Shown: piece after piece, positions 17,205-26,300 of the stretch
Numbering within the stretch: position 1 is the stretch's first letter
How the letters are laid out: each line of letters opens with the position of its first letter
Assembly (NCBI GenBank): GCA_023450745.1
Contig: JAEXGR010000026.1
Location: 15,511-79,510 of the forward strand
Length of the DNA: 64,000 nucleotides
Direction: 5' to 3'
Source: Synergistota bacterium
GTDB taxonomy: Bacteria > Synergistota > Synergistia > Synergistales > Synergistaceae
Program-made: the position numbers and the translations under genes
The notes under the pieces: generated by a model
The model's database searches: none
Told to the model about the DNA's origin: nothing
What the model saw: only the letters and a program-made list of their open reading frames with translations

Positions 17205-17266
17205 AGGAACACCTCTTCAAGGAACGCTGATTTGCCTCCCCGGCGATGTGGGCGCGCTTGTCATTG

Positions 17267-17310
17267 CAACCGGTTGAATGGATTATATCAAAGTGCAGAA
17301 GCGGTGTAAA
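17267..17310 (-). promoter_or_regulatory. Promoter and LacI-type operator of the peptide ABC operon
   Basis: Reading the minus strand, TTTACA (17310-17305) is followed after 17 bp by TATAAT (17287-17282). The perfect palindrome CAACCGGTTG (17267-17276) sits just downstream, over the expected transcription start. A central CG palindrome is typical for LacI-family operators, so autorepression by the adjacent regulator is likely. Confidence 0.75.
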
Positions 17311-17329
17311 TTGTTATTTGTGGGTAATT

Positions 17330-17935
17330 CAGGGCGACAGCATTTACTTTTTGCGTGCCCTTAAAGCCTCCCTCGCTGAGGGAGGTGGGCCGGCGGCGGG
17401 CTTCCGCCGGGTCGGAGGGAGTGTGCCCCTTGCTCTTGCCCTTAATCATGACTAAAAGAAGAAGTAAAGCATAAAACCAAGGTCAGAACTCCCTCAGTCT
17501 CGGCTTCGCCGATCCAGCTCCCTCGCGGAGGGAGCCTTAAAACCCCTGATTCGCGCCCCTTTAAAAGCCTCCCTCGCTGAGGCGGCCAGAGAGCCAAATC
17601 AGCGTTTTTCTGATTTGTGCGATTCGGCTGGTAGTTACATCAGAGGTGGGCCGGCGGTGGGCTTCCGCCGGGTCGGAGGGAGTGTGGCCCTTGCTCTTGC
17701 CTTTAATCATAACTAAAAGAAGAAGTAAAGCATAAAACCAAGATCAGAACTCCCTCAGTCTCGGCTTCGCCGATCCAGCTCCCTCGCGGAGGGAGCCTTA
17801 AAACCCCTGATTGCTGTGCTTTGCGCCCACTTAAAGCCTCCATCGCGAAAAGGGGGCCAAAGGGCAAAGGAGCCCCATTCCGCGGGTTTTGCTTGACGTT
17901 TTGTGCCTTCCAAAAAAGTAAATGCTGTTGCCCTG
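17330..17935. mobile_element. MITE-like non-autonomous element, copy 2, with internal duplication
   Basis: The left end CAGGGCGACAGCATTTACTT (17330) and the right end, read on the other strand from 17935 as CAGGGCAACAGCATTTACTT, match each other and the ends of copy 1 at 4942-5420. The interior is a tandem duplication: 17357-17551 and 17557-17812 are nearly identical, except that the second copy carries about 60 extra bases (17583-17642) containing the hairpin AAATCAG/CTGATTT. Each copy contains two CTCCCT/GAGGGAG hairpin modules. No flanking direct repeat is evident, unlike copy 1. No coding sequence is present. Confidence 0.7.
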
Positions 17936-17971
17936 TATATCGCCTGGCGTCGATTCATTTCTTTGAAATAA

Positions 17972-18012
17972 CCCGCGGCCCCAAAGCGGTGTCTTCGCTT
18001 TGGGGCCGCGGG
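17972..18012 (-). terminator. Terminator after the thioesterase gene
   Basis: CCCGCGGCCCCAAAGCG (17972-17988) pairs perfectly with 17996-18012 over 17 bp around a 7-nt loop. On the minus strand it is followed by a T-rich stretch, and it lies 13 bases after the stop codon. Confidence 0.9.
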
Positions 18013-18025
18013 CTAGAATTTATTT

Positions 18026-18760
18026 TTACCGCCATCTGGACGAGAGCTTCGCGTACTCCGTGTCGTCTTCCGCGTGGCGCAGCGAGTGCAGGAAGCTTCT
18101 GCCGCTTTCGCCGGGAAGTTCCTGCGTAAGGCAGCGCACCCTTGTGCGCGGGACGGGATGAAGGAACTCTCCCTCGACGAAGACGGGGGCCATTTTGTCG
18201 GGCACTTCGTCCGGCACCGTGTCCAGCGCCCAGCTGAAATAGACGGCGTGGTTCGTGTGGTCGTTGACGTCCAGGTCCTGCCAGCGTACCTTCCACGGCT
18301 CTTCCAGCGTGGGCGCCGTCACCGCCGGCACCTTCACGTCGGCGGGCAGCTCCTCCGTCAGCCGCTCCATGAAAGCGCGCATCAGCTCGCACTTGTCGAG
18401 GCGTATCGGGCGTTGTTTGACGAAGTCGATGAGCACCCACCATGTATAGGCGGAGCCGAGAAACTCGCCGCGCGAATCCCAGAGCTTGAAGCTTCTCAGG
18501 GAGAAGAGGTTCCGGAAGGGTTCCGCGTAGGTCTTGATAAAGATATTGCCGCTTTCCTTCGTGGGATATTTTTCAAGGTCGACGCGGTACTTGCGCAGCA
18601 CCCAGGTGATGTCGTGCTCGAGCGTCTGGCGCACGGAGAGCCCGTACTTCGAGGCGTCTACGTCGGCCATCTGCTGGAACATCTCCAGCAGCACGGAGAA
18701 CTTTAAGCGTCCGCGCGGGTCGATGCCGCTGAAAGGAAGGGCGTTCTCAAGCTCAGTCAT
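18026..18760 (-). CDS. Acyl-ACP thioesterase (FatA/FatB type)
   Basis: Hydrolyses acyl-ACP to free fatty acids. It has two hot-dog halves. The N-terminal half contains FSVLLEMFQQMADVDASKYGLS and WVLRKYRVDLEKYP, and the second half has WQDLDVNDHTNHAVYFSWALDTVPDE. The latter is the conserved plant-type thioesterase motif N-x-H-x-N with Asn/His and Asp as catalytic candidates. The length of 244 is normal for bacterial members. Such enzymes are common in anaerobes and release fatty acids for lipid remodelling or regulation. The start overlaps the end of the CofE-like gene by eight bases, so the two are cotranscribed and coupled; the connection between them is unknown. Confidence 0.85.
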   Translation of the reverse strand: MTELENALPFSGIDPRGRLKFSVLLEMFQQMADVDASKYGLSVRQTLEHDITWVLRKYRVDLEKYPTKESGNIFIKTYAEPFRNLFSLRSFKLWDSRGEFLGSAYTWWVLIDFVKQRPIRLDKCELMRAFMERLTEELPADVKVPAVTAPTLEEPWKVRWQDLDVNDHTNHAVYFSWALDTVPDEVPDKMAPVFVEGEFLHPVPRTRVRCLTQELPGESGRSFLHSLRHAEDDTEYAKLSSRWR

Positions 18761-19937
18761 CTAAATAGTTGTCGAAGTATCCCTGAATATAGATGACCGG
18801 CGTGCCCTTGTCGCCGGAGCCCGAGGTGAGGTCGCACAGCGAACCCACGAGGTCCGTAAGCCGCCGCGGCGTCGTGCCGAGCGTCGAGTGTTCAAACCGG
18901 CCGAGCGCGTCTTTCGCGCGTATCGCCTCTTCGACCGCCTGCGCGGGGTCTTTTGCGCCGGCGTTGTCGGCGACATACTTGAACTTTATCTCTTTCGGCA
19001 TTCCGTCGAGCCCCTCGGTGTAGCCGGGGGAGACCACGGGATCGGCGAGCTCCCAGATGCCGCAGACGGGGTCTTTAAAGGCGCCGTCGCCGTAGACGAG
19101 CACCTCTATCTCTTTGCCCGTGCGCCTTTTGAGCTCCGCCTGGAGTTTGCCGACAAAGGCGTCGCAGTCGCGGGGGAAGAGTTTGACGGACTCGTCGTTC
19201 GTGTAATTGGAGCCCAGCAGCCCGTAGTCTTCGTTATAGCCCGCGCCGCCGCGCGCCGGTTCGCTGCATATCTGGTCCATGGTCACGACCTTTTCCGCGC
19301 CGCCCTTTTCCAGAATATCGCGGTGTATCCGGCGGGCGTGGATGCTGGCGACGATCACCTGCTTCGCGAATTTGAGGGCCGAAAGCGGATTGTTTGAGAA
19401 GTGGACGCTGACGCGCCCGGGGTCGATGCCCTTATAAAGCTGGACATAATCGACGCCGGTAAAGGGGTGCTTGTATTCGCCGAAGACGTCGTAATATTCT
19501 TTTTCGTCAAAACACTCGCCCGAGAGTTTGGCGCTGTTGAGGTAGTAATTCATCGGTTCGACGATCTGATTGCCGACCTCGTCCGCAGGATAGGTGAGGA
19601 GGACGTGAACGTGTCCCTTTATTCCCTTCACCATGCCGCGGAGCAGCTGGTGAAAGCGGTTGCGTGAGAGTATCGGGCAGATGATCGCCACGTCGCCGGC
19701 AGGGAACTTCTTCGCGACGTCGTTGGAAATGTCCTCCAGCGTTACATAGTTGCCCTGCGAGCGGGCCACCAGCGATTCTGTGACGCCGACGATGTCGCGG
19801 TCCCGCATCGTGAATTTATCTCTCTCTGATTCCGCCGCATTGATTATGCTGTCGGAGATTATTTTTACAATGTCGGCGCCTTTGGTGACGACCGGGAGGC
19901 GTATCCCTCTTGAAACAGTTCCCACATAACGCGTCAT
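18753..19937 (-). CDS. Coenzyme F420-0:L-glutamate ligase-like protein (CofE family)
   Basis: The N-terminus MTRYVGTVSRGIRLPVVTKGADIVKII and the motifs RDIVGVTESLVARSQGNYV, YGLLGSNYTNDESVKLFPRD, VYGDGAFKDPVCGIWELADPVVSPGY and LTDLVGSLCDLTSGSGDKG match the long bacterial branch of the F420_ligase family (PF01996). True CofE adds glutamates to coenzyme F420. Many bacteria with this longer form (about 390-400 residues) are not known to make F420, so the substrate here is open. A related gamma-glutamyl ligation is a fair guess. No other F420 gene is in the window. It is the first gene of a two-gene unit with the acyl-ACP thioesterase. Confidence 0.8.
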   Translation of the reverse strand: MTRYVGTVSRGIRLPVVTKGADIVKIISDSIINAAESERDKFTMRDRDIVGVTESLVARSQGNYVTLEDISNDVAKKFPAGDVAIICPILSRNRFHQLLRGMVKGIKGHVHVLLTYPADEVGNQIVEPMNYYLNSAKLSGECFDEKEYYDVFGEYKHPFTGVDYVQLYKGIDPGRVSVHFSNNPLSALKFAKQVIVASIHARRIHRDILEKGGAEKVVTMDQICSEPARGGAGYNEDYGLLGSNYTNDESVKLFPRDCDAFVGKLQAELKRRTGKEIEVLVYGDGAFKDPVCGIWELADPVVSPGYTEGLDGMPKEIKFKYVADNAGAKDPAQAVEEAIRAKDALGRFEHSTLGTTPRRLTDLVGSLCDLTSGSGDKGTPVIYIQGYFDNYLDD

Positions 19938-20167
19938 TGGATCGTACCCCTCTGCAGAATGATTTTTACAACGTCTTATTGTATCATCTTCACCGTGGTT
20001 TGGGATAAAATAAAAATTACGCCTCTGACAAATACAAAAGGACGCCCCAACCTGTATTTTTTCTGACTATTGTTGATGTTTTGTCCCAATTTGCGATATT
20101 TTACTTTAAAAAAACAGATTGTTAGTATAAAATATTCAGTAAAGGCCGAAAGATAAGCAATTTTCTG

Positions 20168-20377
20168 ATGGGAATGATAGAAATGCTGAAAAAGCTATTG
20201 ACAGGAAATAAAAAATGCCCCATCGTCAGTCAGTCAGTCAGTCAGTCAGTCAGTCAGTCAGTCAGTCAGTCAGGTAAAATATCGGCAAGAACGACAAATA
20301 TTCTGAGAGCTATATGTATATATAATGTACATAGAAAGCTCTCTTTTGTATTTTTTAACGGTCAGCTGACGCAGTAA
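20168..20377 (+). other. Leader ORF containing the CAGT tract, upstream of cheB-cheR
   Basis: A 69-codon frame (MGMIEMLKKLLTGNKKC then repeated Ser-Gln-Ser-Val) whose TAA overlaps the next ATG as TAATG at 20375-20379. The ribosome-binding site is poor, so translation is not certain. Of the three frames entering the unique sequence after the tract, one stops at 20277, one at 20306, and only the present one runs to 20377. With the present repeat number it would therefore deliver ribosomes close to the downstream start at 20419; gain or loss of one or two units would stop them early. It is probably a regulatory leader and not a functional protein. The AT-rich gap 19938-20167 before it may contain the promoter, but I could not fix one. 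Confidence 0.4.
20225..20273. repeat. Tetranucleotide microsatellite (CAGT)11 plus partial units
   Basis: Eleven perfect CAGT units occupy 20227-20270, preceded by GT and followed by CAG, giving an unbroken 49-nt run. Tracts of this type and length mutate by slipped-strand mispairing and are hallmarks of phase-variable loci. It lies about 146 bp before the start of the CheB-CheR gene, inside the leader ORF. Confidence 0.95.
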
Positions 20378-20418
20378 TGCCACGGAGCTTTCGCCGCCAA
20401 ATGATGAGGAGGATACAT

Positions 20419-23205
20419 ATGAGCGACACTGCCCCCAAAACGGGGAATGAAACGAACGAGCAAAACTACATCGTCGGCATCGGCGCCTCCGCCGGCGGTC
20501 TGGAAGCGCTGCAGAAATTTTTATCGGCGCTGCCTCCCGACACAGGTTTTCCCTATATCATCGTTCAGCATCTATCGCCGGATTACAAGAGCCTGCTTGG
20601 CGAGATTCTGGGAAAATATACGGAGATGCCCGTCATTCAGGTGGAAGACGGGGTGGAGGTCAAGCCCAACTGCGTCTATGTGATCAAGCCGGGCAACAAC
20701 ATGCGCATCTCTAAAGGAAAGCTGCGGCTCTTCCCCCAGCGGGAGAAGGAGCTCAACCTTCCCATCGATATGTTCTTCCGTTCTCTGGCGGAGGAGGCGG
20801 GGACGCGCGCGATCGCCGTCGTTCTCTCCGGCACCGGCTCGGACGGCTCAAACGGCATCAAAGATATCAAAGAACGCGACGGCATGATCATCGTGCAGGA
20901 CTTGGGAAGCGCGAAATTTGACGGCATGCCGCGCAGCGCCGCGCGGACCGGCTTAGTGGACGCGCAGCTGTCGCCGGAGGATATCGCGATGGAGCTGCAG
21001 CACATTTCCGCGACGGCAAGCAAACAGCCCTATCAGCCCAAGACGGAAAAACAAATTGACGACGAGCTGATGAAAAAGGTCTATGTCATCCTAAAAAAGA
21101 TCAGCAACGTCAATTTCACGCACTACAAACAGACTACCATCATGCGCCGCATCGAGCGCCGCATGATGCTGACCCACAAGGAAACGCTGACTGAATATGT
21201 GAATTGGCTCTACGAATCGCCGGAGGAGGTGCGGACTCTTTCGCGAGAGGTGCTTATCGGCGTCACGAGCTTCTTCCGCGACCCCGAGTATTTCCAGTGC
21301 CTCAAGGAGAAGGCGATCAATAATATTTTGGTGCACAGCGCCGCCGACGAGCAGATACGGGTTTGGGTGGCGGGCTGCTCTACCGGCGAGGAGGCCTACT
21401 CCATCGCGATCCTCTTCTCCGAGGCCAAGGATATCCTCAAGATCAACAGAGAGGTAAAAATATTCGCCACCGATCTGGATATGGAGGCGATCAACACGGC
21501 GGCCAAGGGAGTCTTCGGCGACAACATCATCGATACCGTTTCGCCGGCGCGGCTCAGCCGCTTTTTCACGCGCAAGAACAACACCTATGTGATCAACCGC
21601 GACATCCGCAAGATGATCGTCTTTTCGCCGCACAACGTTTTTCAGGACCCGCCCTTCGGCAGGCTGGACCTCATATCCTGCCGCAACATGCTAATCTACT
21701 TTCAGCCGGTGCTGCAGAACGACCTCTTCGCGATCTTCCATCAGGCGCTTAAGGACAGAGGCTACCTCTTCCTCGGCAAGTCCGAGGCCATCGGCGCTTT
21801 TACGGACGCCTTCCCCGTAGTGGACGCGGCCGCCAAAATATTTACCCACCGCGGCGATGTGAAGATCCCCGGTACGAGGATCGTGCCCTATCTGCAGACT
21901 TCTTATATCGAAGATGACTTTGTCGACGACCGCAGCGACCGCTATCCGCGTCACGGCATCCCGGCGAACGCGCCGGCCGCCGAGCAGGACAACATCGACA
22001 CCTCCATCCTGGAGCAGTTCATGCCCGCCAGCCTCGTGATCAACGATAAGAACAATATCACGCGCATTTATGGTGAGAGCGGCAACTATATCCATCTGCC
22101 CACCGGCAAGTTTACGAACAATGTCTTCGATTTGATTACGGAAGCGCTGAAGATACCGGCCTCTACGATTCTGAAAGAGGCGCGGGAGAAGAAGGACCGC
22201 GTGCAGTATAAAGACATTGCCTTTCACGGCGAGCGCGAAGACGCCGTCATTACGATGACGGCGATGCCGGTCACAAGGGTTGTCTCCGGCCATGACGGGC
22301 TTTACGCGCTCGTCTTTACCGAGGCGAACCAGCGCGGGGAAACGCCGGACGCCGTCGCCTACGATATCGACAGGGTCTCCTCCCAGCGGATCACGGATTT
22401 GGAACAGGAGCTGGGCGATGTGCAGGGGCAGCTTGCCCGCAGCGTCGCGGATCAGGAGTGCGTCAACGAGGAGCTGCAGGCCGCCAATGAAGAGCTGCTT
22501 ACCGCCAACGAAGAGCTGCAAAGCTCCAACGAGGAGCTGCAGTCGGTCAACGAAGAGCTGTACACCGTCAACTCTGAATATCAGCAGAAGCTGACGGAGC
22601 TCGCGGGGCTCAACGACGACATCGCAAACTTCCTCTCCTCTTCGCTCACCGGCATCATCTTCGTGGACAACAAGCTGAATATCCGCCGCTACACCGATTA
22701 TGTGATGACGGAATTTTCCGTGATGGACCACGATATCGGGCGCTCGCTCAAATTCATCTCCTACCACTTCCCGTTGGTCGATATCGCCGAGATCTGCGAC
22801 AACGTCCTGAAGACGCTGATTCCCGACGAGCGCGAGATCGTGACCAGCAAGGACAAGGTATTTTTCATGCGGGTTTCGCCTTACCGTTCGACAGAGAATA
22901 AGATCCTGGGCTGCGTCATCACCCTCGTGGACGTCACAAAGCAAAAACAGGGCCAGGTGCAGCTGGAAAATACGGAAAAGAAGCTTTCCGTCGCGCAGGA
23001 GGCCGTCGAGGCCAAGAGCGGCTACCTCTTCCGCGTGATGGACGAGCTGGGAACGCCGCTGAGCACGCTGGCGGAATTGTCAAAGCGCGCGAGGACGCAG
23101 GCGGCGGATTCCGCAGAGCTTCGCGTCAGCCTGGATAAAATGGACGAGACGATCGAACGCATGGAGTCTATCGTCTCCGAGCTCTCCAAGCCGAAAGACG
23201 CCTAA
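20419..23205 (+). CDS. CheB-CheR-PAS hybrid signalling protein
   Basis: Domain order: CheB methylesterase (about residues 12-195; GIGASAGG serine, VQHLS histidine, VLSGTGSDG aspartate all present), CheR methyltransferase (about 215-490; RRIERRM, VTSFFRD, WVAGCSTGEEAYS, DLISCRNMLIYF), a variable linker, a long EELQxxNEEL coiled coil (about 680-730) and a PAS domain (about 740-850). The tail has the shape of a HisKA dimerisation helix (YLFRVMDELGTPLSTL) but has no phosphoacceptor His and no ATPase domain. Start 20419 is chosen because AGGAGG is six bases upstream; the ATG at 20377 has no ribosome-binding site. No receptors or CheA/CheW are nearby, so it may act outside classical chemotaxis. The next gene is a cyclic-di-GMP protein. 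Expression may be phase variable through the CAGT tract. Confidence 0.92.
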   Translation: MSDTAPKTGNETNEQNYIVGIGASAGGLEALQKFLSALPPDTGFPYIIVQHLSPDYKSLLGEILGKYTEMPVIQVEDGVEVKPNCVYVIKPGNNMRISKGKLRLFPQREKELNLPIDMFFRSLAEEAGTRAIAVVLSGTGSDGSNGIKDIKERDGMIIVQDLGSAKFDGMPRSAARTGLVDAQLSPEDIAMELQHISATASKQPYQPKTEKQIDDELMKKVYVILKKISNVNFTHYKQTTIMRRIERRMMLTHKETLTEYVNWLYESPEEVRTLSREVLIGVTSFFRDPEYFQCLKEKAINNILVHSAADEQIRVWVAGCSTGEEAYSIAILFSEAKDILKINREVKIFATDLDMEAINTAAKGVFGDNIIDTVSPARLSRFFTRKNNTYVINRDIRKMIVFSPHNVFQDPPFGRLDLISCRNMLIYFQPVLQNDLFAIFHQALKDRGYLFLGKSEAIGAFTDAFPVVDAAAKIFTHRGDVKIPGTRIVPYLQTSYIEDDFVDDRSDRYPRHGIPANAPAAEQDNIDTSILEQFMPASLVINDKNNITRIYGESGNYIHLPTGKFTNNVFDLITEALKIPASTILKEAREKKDRVQYKDIAFHGEREDAVITMTAMPVTRVVSGHDGLYALVFTEANQRGETPDAVAYDIDRVSSQRITDLEQELGDVQGQLARSVADQECVNEELQAANEELLTANEELQSSNEELQSVNEELYTVNSEYQQKLTELAGLNDDIANFLSSSLTGIIFVDNKLNIRRYTDYVMTEFSVMDHDIGRSLKFISYHFPLVDIAEICDNVLKTLIPDEREIVTSKDKVFFMRVSPYRSTENKILGCVITLVDVTKQKQGQVQLENTEKKLSVAQEAVEAKSGYLFRVMDELGTPLSTLAELSKRARTQAADSAELRVSLDKMDETIERMESIVSELSKPKDA

Positions 23206-23346
23206 AAATAAGCGCGGACGGGGAAATCTGATAAAAACAGGGTACGAAACCGTTATCCATAGTAATATTGTAGCGATATAAAACAACAGGCTCCGCTGAA
23301 ATAAAGCTGGACTGGGCGATTCGCCGCGGAGGGGCGCCATAGGACG

Positions 23347-26300
23347 ATGCGAAAGAAGATACTTATTGTTGACGACAAGCAGTTTTCAGGGCAGCCTCTG
23401 CGCGAGATGCTGGCCGGCGACTATGAGGTGCTGGAAGCCCGCGGCGGCAAGGAGGCGCTGGATATTACCGGCGACCCCTCCGTGGGGGTCTCTGCCATCC
23501 TGCTTAACGTCCTCCCGAAAGAGGCGGACGGATATGAGACGCTCGCGCGGATACGCGGCGACGCCGACGCTTCATGGGCGCCGCTTATCGCCTTTGCCGG
23601 CAAAGACGACGGCGAGGCGGAGGCAAAGGCTCTGGCTCTCGGCGCGGACGACTTTATCGTCAGGCCGTATCACGCGGCGGCCGTAAAGCAGCGGCTGAGA
23701 AACGTCATAGACCGCCTGGGAAGCGCGGAGCGCACAGGCCGGCGGCAGGCGGCGGACAAAGAGCCTCCGTGCGCCGCCGACCAGCTCAAACGGCTGAACG
23801 ACGGCATCCCGGGCGGCATCGCCCTGTTAGAGGCGACATCCGGCGGCCTGCGTCTGCTCTACTGCAACGAGGGCTTTTTCGGCTTCTCTGGATACGGGCG
23901 GGAAGCATATCAAAAAATGATCGACGACGACCCTCTCTGTCTGGTGCTGCCAGAGGACAGGGCCGGTATATACGAAGCGATTGGGCGGCTGAGAGGCGGC
24001 GGGGAGATGTTTTGTACCTACCGTTGCTTCGCCGTCGACGGAAGCCTGCGTTGGTTCGACCTTAAGGGCTCGGTCGCGGAGCGGCGCGGCGACACGCTTA
24101 TCATCAACGCCGTGCAGTTCGACGTTACGGAAAGAAAAAAGACGGAAGAGGAGCTGCGCGTCAGCGCCGAGCGCTTCCGCGTCGCGGCGGCTTCCGGCGA
24201 CAGGGTGATCGCGCGCTATGACATCAAGAGCGGCCTTTATTACACTAATTCGAAAACGCTTTTTTCGCTGGGTTTCGGCGACACGATAGAAAATGTGCCG
24301 CACGTGTTTATCGAAAGAGGCGTAGTCTCGCCGGAGTGCGTCGAGGATTATCTCGCTTTTTACGAGAGGATGAAGAGCGGCGAAAAATCATGCAGCGCCG
24401 ATATCGCCCTTGTGAGGGAAACCGGCGGGTACCGCTGGCTTCACTGCGACGCCTCCGTTATCTTTGACGGCGACGGCAGCCCCTCGCAGGCGATCATCGT
24501 CTATACGGACATTACCGAGCAGCGCGAAAAAGAGGCCGTCTACAAAAAATGGCAGCAGTCCCTGCGGCAAAAGGCGCCTGAATCATACACCCTCTTCCGC
24601 TGCAACCTGAGCAAGGACACCTCCTTTGATTCCGTGGAGGGCATGCTCCTGCAAATCCGCTTCAAGAAAGACGCCACCACCTTCAACACCAGAACGCTGG
24701 AATACGCGGCGCAGTACGTCCACCCCGAGGACCGCGATGGCTATATCGCCGCGCTCAACGCCGATACGCTGCTGGCCAATTATTATCGCGACAAAAGAAG
24801 CGAGACGATCGAATACCGGGAGTCTCTGCCGGACGGCGTGGTCCGCTGGCTGCGGCTTACCATCGAACTGGTGGAATATCCCAACTCTTCGGATGTGGAA
24901 GCGTATTTGATGTACGAGGATATCGACGCCAGCAAGGCGGCGGAGATGAAGGTGAAGGAGACGGCGGAAAACGACCCGTTGACCGGGGTCCTCAACAGGA
25001 TGGCCTTCGCGCGGAAGATGGATCAGATCATCCAGAAGAGCAAAGCCTCCCAGCACATTCTGCTGATGCTGGATATCGACGGCTTTAAGCAGCTGAACGA
25101 CACCTTCGGCCACGCCGCCGGCGACGACGCGCTGATCGATATCGCCAGGTCGCTGCGCACCGTGCTGCGCCATGGCGATCTGTTGGGGCGGCTGGGCGGC
25201 GACGAATTCGTCATCTGCCTGAAAGACGTTCCTTACGAAGCCGCCGTCGATAAAAAGGTGGAACAGATCTGTACGCTGGTGCGCCGGGCATACAGCGGCG
25301 AGGTGCGTATTTCGGCGAGCGTCGGCATCGCGCTCTGCCCTCGGGACGGCGATGATTTTGACTCGCTCTACCGCCGCGCGGACGCGGCGCTTTACAGCGT
25401 AAAAAAATCCGGCAAGGACAACTTCGCCTATTTTAATCATGAAATGGACAGCATTCAGCCCTTCCCGGCGGAGGCTGTCGCGGAGACGGCCGCGGAGAAA
25501 ACCCCTCCGGCGGCGAAACGCCGGATGCTGATCGTTGACGACAGCGTGATCAACAGGGCGATTCTCGCCAATATTTTTAGAAACGAATTTACCGTCGAAA
25601 TGGCGGAAAACGGCGCGGCGGCCCTGCTGCGGCTGCGCCGTTTCGGCGCGGGGATCTCCGTCGTCCTCATGGATCTGGTCATGCCGGAAATGGACGGCTT
25701 CGCCGTCATGGAGAAGATGCAGAGCAGCGTGGAAATGTCTTCAATTCCCGTCATCGCCGTCAGCGGCCAGGACGACCATGAGGCGAGCCTGCGCGCCATC
25801 AAATACGGCGCCGCCGATTACGTCACCCATCCCGTAGACCCGGACCTGATCCGTCTGCGCGTACGCTCCGCCGTCAGCAAGGCGGAAAACGAACGGCTGC
25901 GGGCCCAAAACGGCTACCTGATGCTGCAAAGCGGCGAAGAGGCGAAATACCGCACGGTCCTGGAGAGCACCGGCACGGTGGTCATCGAATACGACTGGGT
26001 CAACAGCGTGTTTACCTATGATCCCGCCATTTCCCTGCATATCGCCGGCAAATATGACGACCGCAGGCTGTGGCTCATCCTGATGTCCGATATGGTCGCC
26101 GACACCATGGACGTGAGGGCGATGCAGGAGTTCGTCCACCGTCTGGCCAACGACCGCGAACGCGACGGCGGCAGCATGACGGTCAGGCTGAAGACCGCTT
26201 CCGGCGAAAAACAATGGTTCCGCATGAACGTCTTCAAACGCAAGGATGAGTTTCAGCTGACTTCGAAGATGCTTCTGACCTACGTCAACGTCAACGAAGA

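Noticed and set aside
20225..20273. CRISPR-like array
   Set aside because: It is a pure 4-nt microsatellite without spacers or cas genes.
21691..22944. 417-residue open frame opposite the CheB-CheR gene
   Set aside because: Shadow frame; no ribosome-binding site or recognisable motif.
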